Translations under genes and position numbers: made by a program
Source: Mesostigma viride
Lineage: Eukaryota; Streptophyta; Mesostigmatophyceae; Mesostigmatales; Mesostigmataceae
Reading direction: 5' to 3'
DNA length: 20,000 bases
Assembly (NCBI GenBank): GCA_009746045.1
Contig: RPFO01000138.1
Location: forward strand, 250,001-270,000
Shown here: positions 16,591-20,000 of the stretch, in pieces
Position numbering within the stretch: position 1 is the first letter of the stretch
How the letters are laid out: each line of letters opens with the position of its first letter
The notes under the pieces: generated by a model
The model's input: only the letters and a program-made list of their open reading frames with translations
Database searches by the model: none
What the model was told of the DNA's origin: nothing

Positions 16591-17780
16591 ATGGCGGACG
16601 AAATGCAGGCAGATATACGGACTTTCAAGGTAAAGAAGGGCATTTTCATGGCAGTGCCTGTGGAAAAATTCGGACTAGACTGGGCGATAGAGCAGTATGG
16701 GGAAAAACACAGCGAGGTACGTTTGCCGGGCAAGGTAGTGACAGTGAACAGGTCCGGAGATGGTGCACGGTGCTATTTCCCGGACGACAAGCTCACGTAC
16801 CCATTCACCCGTGAGCAGATTTTCATATATTCGTGCAGATCAGATGAGTACGAAGCTCTAGTGAAAGAATGCGCAGCCAGGAAGGTCCCAACGGCAGGTA
16901 GCAGTGACGATGATAGCGAGCAGGGCCAGGATAGCGATTCTGACGCCGGCGAGGACGACGACGACAAATCCGAGGATATCGAGCTGCCCACACCGGTCAA
17001 GCGACGCGAGCCGGGGAAGCGCGCTGTCGGCAACCCGAAGAAGAATCCAGCCATCAGCCACGCCCCGAAAAGGCGCCGTCAGACCAAGGCGGCGGCCAGC
17101 GAGAGCGTTGTCTCGGACGCTTCCGATGACGACTTTGTTTACCAGAAGGGTGCGGAGGGTCCGGTGCCGAGCGGTGAGGCTGAGCTCGATGCCAGGTGTG
17201 TTTCCTTTTCCCGATACTCCGGTGCTGTCGCCGATGACGGGTACCGCCTGCTATCAAAACCTTTCCCCTGCCCAGCTCAAGTTTGGGCCCCTCGGGCTGT
17301 TCTCCCTTTTCTGGTCCCAACGTGATGTCGTGGCCAAGATTGTCAAGGAGACCAACGACTATGCTGAGCTCAAGGGGGCGGGCAAGCCAGGTGAGCGTGA
17401 GTGGCACCCCTTAACAATGCATGAGATGGGCAAATTTCTGGGTGGAGCAGGTGCTGTGCCAACTGTGCTGGGCGCAAGGCAGGAAGCACAAGACCTCGGT
17501 CATGTGCGAGCACTGTGACATGGCGTTCTGCAGCAACAGCGAGCGGAACTGCTTCGGCCTCTTCCACTCCGGGCAGGTGGAGGGGCTGGACTTCAACGTG
17601 ACGAAGCAGCGGGTATGGCAGCGCCTCTCCCAGCGTGGCGAATGCGCCAAGAATTTCAAGGGCGCCACTACCACGAGGGGGGCAGCAGCCACCACCCGGA
17701 AGCTCAAGGGGGTGGCGCGGCGCCGCCATCTCAGGGCGGAGCATGTCCGCCTGGGATATAGTCCTACGGAGGCTGACTAA
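16591..17780 (+). pseudogene. piggyBac-derived transposase gene, catalytic core deleted
   Basis: PiggyBac transposases cut and paste DNA at TTAA with a DDD catalytic core. Here the ATG at 16591 opens about 200 codons: a compact N-terminal domain I cannot name (residues 1-95, possibly SH3/tudor-like), an acidic linker, then basic clusters resembling a nuclear localisation signal (KRREPGKR and PKRRRQTK). Next, in another frame (17276 on), LKFGPLGLFSLFW, IVKETNDYAEL and WHPLTMHEMGKFLGG match the start of the piggyBac transposase domain. The catalytic core of some 300 residues should follow but is missing; at about 17445-17455 the sequence passes, again with a frame change, to the C-terminal Cys-rich zinc domain. 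A possible intron (17196-17275) has good borders but does not give the right frame. I therefore call it broken, though a domesticated remnant is possible. Confidence 0.68.
17451..17780 (+). other. piggyBac C-terminal Cys-rich zinc domain segment
   Basis: The frame containing 17457 encodes CQLCW, then MCEHCDMAFC, then NCFGLFH. The spacing CxxC, CxxCxxxxC, CFxxxH is the cross-brace Cys-rich domain that piggyBac transposases use to bind their terminal repeats. A basic tail (KLKGVARRRHLR) follows and a TAA ends the frame at 17778-17780. Confidence 0.72.
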
Positions 17781-17882
17781 GAATGCTAGCATTTGTTGCC
17801 TACGTGGCATGGCATTTGGCCTTTCCTGCCCGCGCTCATGCGCGCCGTGTATCACCATGGGCCGGCATGGTTTGAAGTGTGT

Positions 17883-18046
17883 GTTATTGTTTCATGGACC
17901 CACCTGTGCATGTGTTATTTGGTTTCATGTTGTTAGCCTGGGTTATTGTTTCATGGTCCCACCTGTGCATGTGTTATTTGGTTTCATGTTGTTAGCCTGC
18001 ATGGGTTATTGTTTCATGGTCATGTCTTATTAGCTTTCATGTTTAT
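17883..18046. repeat. 59-bp tandem repeat, about 2.7 units
   Basis: Units starting GTTATTGTTTCATGG begin at 17883, 17942 and 18005. The first two are nearly identical, with the internal pair CCACCTGTGCATG and GGTTTCATGTTG. The third is preceded by a 4-bp insertion (CATG) and is shortened and degenerate. Confidence 0.75.
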
Positions 18047-18380
18047 GCATAACTTGTGCAGTTTCAGTGAAAATCTGCTCCGTGATGGTCACAGTGCCAC
18101 CTATTATTTCTAGTTGGCAATTTTCAGTGTTACTGCATGCATGGTCCCTTGGTCACTAATTTATCTGGGAGTGCTGGGATGTTTTGACTTTGTGTGCAAG
18201 GTCCATCATGCATGTAAAAATAAGTACCACAGTATCAGCGGGTCTGCAAGCATTTACGCTTATTGTGGCATATATTTGTGCCACATAGGCTGGAATAAAC
18301 ATAATCATGCATGTTTCATGCTAACCTATCATTTCCATGTTCAAAACTGCACTAGGATGTCTATTCTAGCCCCCCCCAAA

Positions 18381-18404
18381 CTGGTGACTCAAAATAGTCA
18401 CCAG
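18381..18404. other. Perfect 9-bp hairpin
   Basis: CTGGTGACT, loop CAAAAT, AGTCACCAG, followed by CTATTTTTAG. Function unknown; it might be a 3'-end or transposon-related structure. Confidence 0.5.
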
Positions 18405-18667
18405 CTATTTTTAGCATTATCTTGTGGGTCCCTGGGTGAAACAAGACATGTAAGTGTTTGGATGTAGTGCTTGGGTACAGTTGCAGTCCCCGCTGAAATA
18501 CTAGGGTGAAATCCAAGGTATACATGCTCCATCATGCATGATAAGGTTGTGAACCCCGTACTCGCGGCCCGCGCGTAGTCGTCTCCAATCATATCCGGCA
18601 GGGACCTGCAGTGGTTATGGCAGGTATTGGTGGCACCCCCTATAGGCCTGTCAAGCTAGACGCGAAA

Positions 18668-18718
18668 ATGGCTGACGGCGGTATGGCTGACGGCGGAGTT
18701 CAGATCTTTTGCGTCTGA
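18668..18718 (+). CDS. Small upstream ORF in retroelement leader (copy 3)
   Basis: Identical to the 16-codon ORF of copy 2 (MADGGMADGGVQIFCV). Conservation of a peptide made from a tandem duplication could simply reflect recent copying between these two. Confidence 0.45.
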   Translation: MADGGMADGGVQIFCV

Positions 18719-18832
18719 GCCCCAAATTCGGCCAGACCACTTGCATTCGATGCGCCTTTCTAAGACGCACTTGCCAGTATAAACGGTTACGGCTGCCACG
18801 CAGTATAGACAAAGTTACGCACGTGACCAGCT

Positions 18833-20000
18833 ATGACGACTACCAAAGCAAAACGAGGGCTGGAAAAGGAGCTGGCACAGCTTCCCAGCGCCCAGCCCAA
18901 CCCTCTCGCCCTCGCCATTGTTCAGCCGCCAGGCTTACCCGCCAAACCCTCGCCAAGCGCCTCGCCTGAGCCCAAGAAACCATGCCACGATCGCCACAAA
19001 TGGAGCAAATTCTTGCCCGGCGACGGAATGTTCTCCCTCCTCGAGTGGCAGCAGCTGTCGCCGCAGGAAGTCGTCGAAGTTCTCCAGTTCCTCACACAGG
19101 AGCGGAAGCTCTTTGTGCCCTGGAGAGGGAGGGCGGCTATCGACTACCGCGACACGTCCTGGCTCTACACCTGTGCCGAATCCCGCCAACGCGAGTCTAT
19201 CTTGACCAGCTACTACCAGCGCAGCTTCGGCGCCATCCACAGAGAACTTTGGAACGCACTCAACGCCCCAGCCCCCGCACAGCCGGCAGCCCCATCGGCT
19301 TCCTCCCTCTGCAAGGATGACATCCGCGCAGTGCTGGAGGAGCACGTGACCTGGCCGCTGGCCGAGAAGATGACCTCGCTGAACACCACGCTCAACACGG
19401 TCGAGGCCCGGGTCTCCAACGTGGAAACCAAGGTCGTCCACAAGCTACAACCACAGTTCACGGCGCTACACACCGCGGCGCAGGCTTCGGAAACGCATGC
19501 TGCACTTGTCTCTCGCCTTAACCAGGTGGAAGGCAAGTGCGGCGTGCTCATGAAGAAGCTTGAGGCCATCACCGCCCACACCGAGGCCCTGGCCACACAG
19601 GTCCCAAAGCTAGCGGAGCAGACGGCCACCATTGCCTCCCAGCCACCCCGGCAGGATGCTGGTGACCTCCCGCTCTCCTACGCGGACCTGCTGCGGACAG
19701 CGACCGCCTCCACCACCGACGCCATCGCCACGAAGCTCCAGGAGCTGGAGGACCACCGCCAGGCCCAGCAACGGGAGGTCACCGATCGCGCTCGCCGCGA
19801 GTGCCGAGTGGTGCTACGTCGCTTCCCCCAGAAGCCAGGTGAGACGTCAACCTCCCTTGCTGACGAGATCAAGAAACAGCTTCTTACCCTCATGGGCCTG
19901 GTAGGTGAGGTAGAACTGCGTGGGTGCCACCGCCTTCCCCACTCACGGGACAAGGCGGCCACCCCACCAGTCCTGCTCACCTTCATCTCCCCTGAGGATA
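18833..20000 (+). CDS. Retroelement ORF1 protein, copy 3 (3' end outside window)
   Basis: The first 389 codons are open and translate to the same protein as copy 2 as far as the window extends, covering the N-terminal region, the coiled coil and most of the RRM-like domain. By offset the stop should fall near 20206. The intact frame in a second copy argues that the protein has been under recent selection or that copying is very recent. Confidence 0.8.
   Translation, partial: MTTTKAKRGLEKELAQLPSAQPNPLALAIVQPPGLPAKPSPSASPEPKKPCHDRHKWSKFLPGDGMFSLLEWQQLSPQEVVEVLQFLTQERKLFVPWRGRAAIDYRDTSWLYTCAESRQRESILTSYYQRSFGAIHRELWNALNAPAPAQPAAPSASSLCKDDIRAVLEEHVTWPLAEKMTSLNTTLNTVEARVSNVETKVVHKLQPQFTALHTAAQASETHAALVSRLNQVEGKCGVLMKKLEAITAHTEALATQVPKLAEQTATIASQPPRQDAGDLPLSYADLLRTATASTTDAIATKLQELEDHRQAQQREVTDRARRECRVVLRRFPQKPGETSTSLADEIKKQLLTLMGLVGEVELRGCHRLPHSRDKAATPPVLLTFISPED

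Larger units (their letters stand above)
17781..18659. other. AT-rich region downstream of the piggyBac-derived gene
   Basis: No gene recognised. It holds a 59-bp tandem repeat, a 9-bp perfect hairpin and TGTAA pentamers at 18213-18217 and about 18449-18453. No TTAA appears in it, so the downstream end of a piggyBac element was not found. Confidence 0.5.
18660..20000 (+). mobile_element. ORF1-only non-LTR retroelement copy 3 (cut by window edge)
   Basis: From ACGCGAAAATGG onward it follows copy 2 at a constant offset of 8,583 bases, without indels to the window end. By eye I found one mismatch (T at 10149, C at 18732) over about 1.34 kb. Its 3' end and target duplication lie beyond the window. 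Confidence 0.82.

Noticed and set aside
17196-17275. 80-nt intron with GTGTGT donor and CCCTGCCCAG acceptor
   Set aside because: The borders look good, but joining them puts the LKFGPLG block out of frame, so I do not assert it; an indel nearby could explain the mismatch.
17391-17450. Possible 60-nt intron (GTGAGC to GAGCAG) in the piggyBac-derived gene
   Set aside because: It would remove the conserved WHPLTMHEMGKFLGG block and does not bring the zinc domain into frame.

Overview
The window looks like nuclear DNA of a eukaryote, most likely a green alga (the taxon is an inference). Genes have spliceosomal introns with GT-AG borders. Exons are very GC-rich, introns and intergenic DNA much more AT-rich. 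The long exon carries disordered Gly/Ala/Ser inserts, and several classes of eukaryotic transposable element are present. I see no bacterial operon, ribosome binding site, CRISPR array, rRNA or tRNA.

Region 1 (1-8355, + strand): the 3' part of one large gene for an RNF213-like giant ubiquitin ligase, cut by the left window edge. Five exons (<1-3568, 4231-5164, 5529-6144, 6557-6730, 7582-8355) join in frame with consistent phases (1, 2, 0, 0) and give about 2,021 residues ending at a TAA. An RZ-type zinc finger lies at about 3379-3471, and the four later exons match the RNF213 C-terminal domain segment by segment. The RZ finger has an unusual ligand set, and I find no RING finger where animal RNF213 has one.

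Region 2 (8356-12056): an AT-rich 3' flank, then two same-strand copies of a non-LTR retroelement family. Copy 1 is an internally deleted 0.72 kb version. Copy 2 is a complete 1.97 kb element flanked by a 13-bp target-site duplication; it encodes only an ORF1 (coiled coil plus RRM-like protein) and no endonuclease or reverse transcriptase. A third, nearly identical copy starts at about 18660 and runs off the right edge. All copies seen share a small upstream ORF and a 5' hairpin; copies 1 and 2, whose 3' ends lie in the window, also share a structured 3' end with a TTAA-repeat tail.

Region 3 (12057-14522): AT-rich DNA with no recognisable gene. There is a canonical splice donor on the minus strand and an E2F-like site near 14.1 kb, so a short-exon minus-strand gene cannot be excluded.

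Region 4 (14523-16290): two inverted 478-479 bp MITEs with CACTA-like ends, each flanked by its own 2-bp duplication, separated by 226 bp that include a piece of LINE reverse transcriptase. A second, frameshifted reverse transcriptase relic with a YADD motif follows.

Region 5 (16291-18659): a piggyBac-derived gene. It keeps an unusual N-terminal domain, a nuclear localisation signal, the start of the transposase domain and the C-terminal zinc domain, but the catalytic DDD core is deleted and the frame is broken. Paired E2F-like sites and palindromes lie upstream; a 59-bp tandem repeat and a strong hairpin lie downstream.

Overall the window is one large conserved host gene beside a transposon graveyard that contains one apparently young ORF1-only retroelement family.
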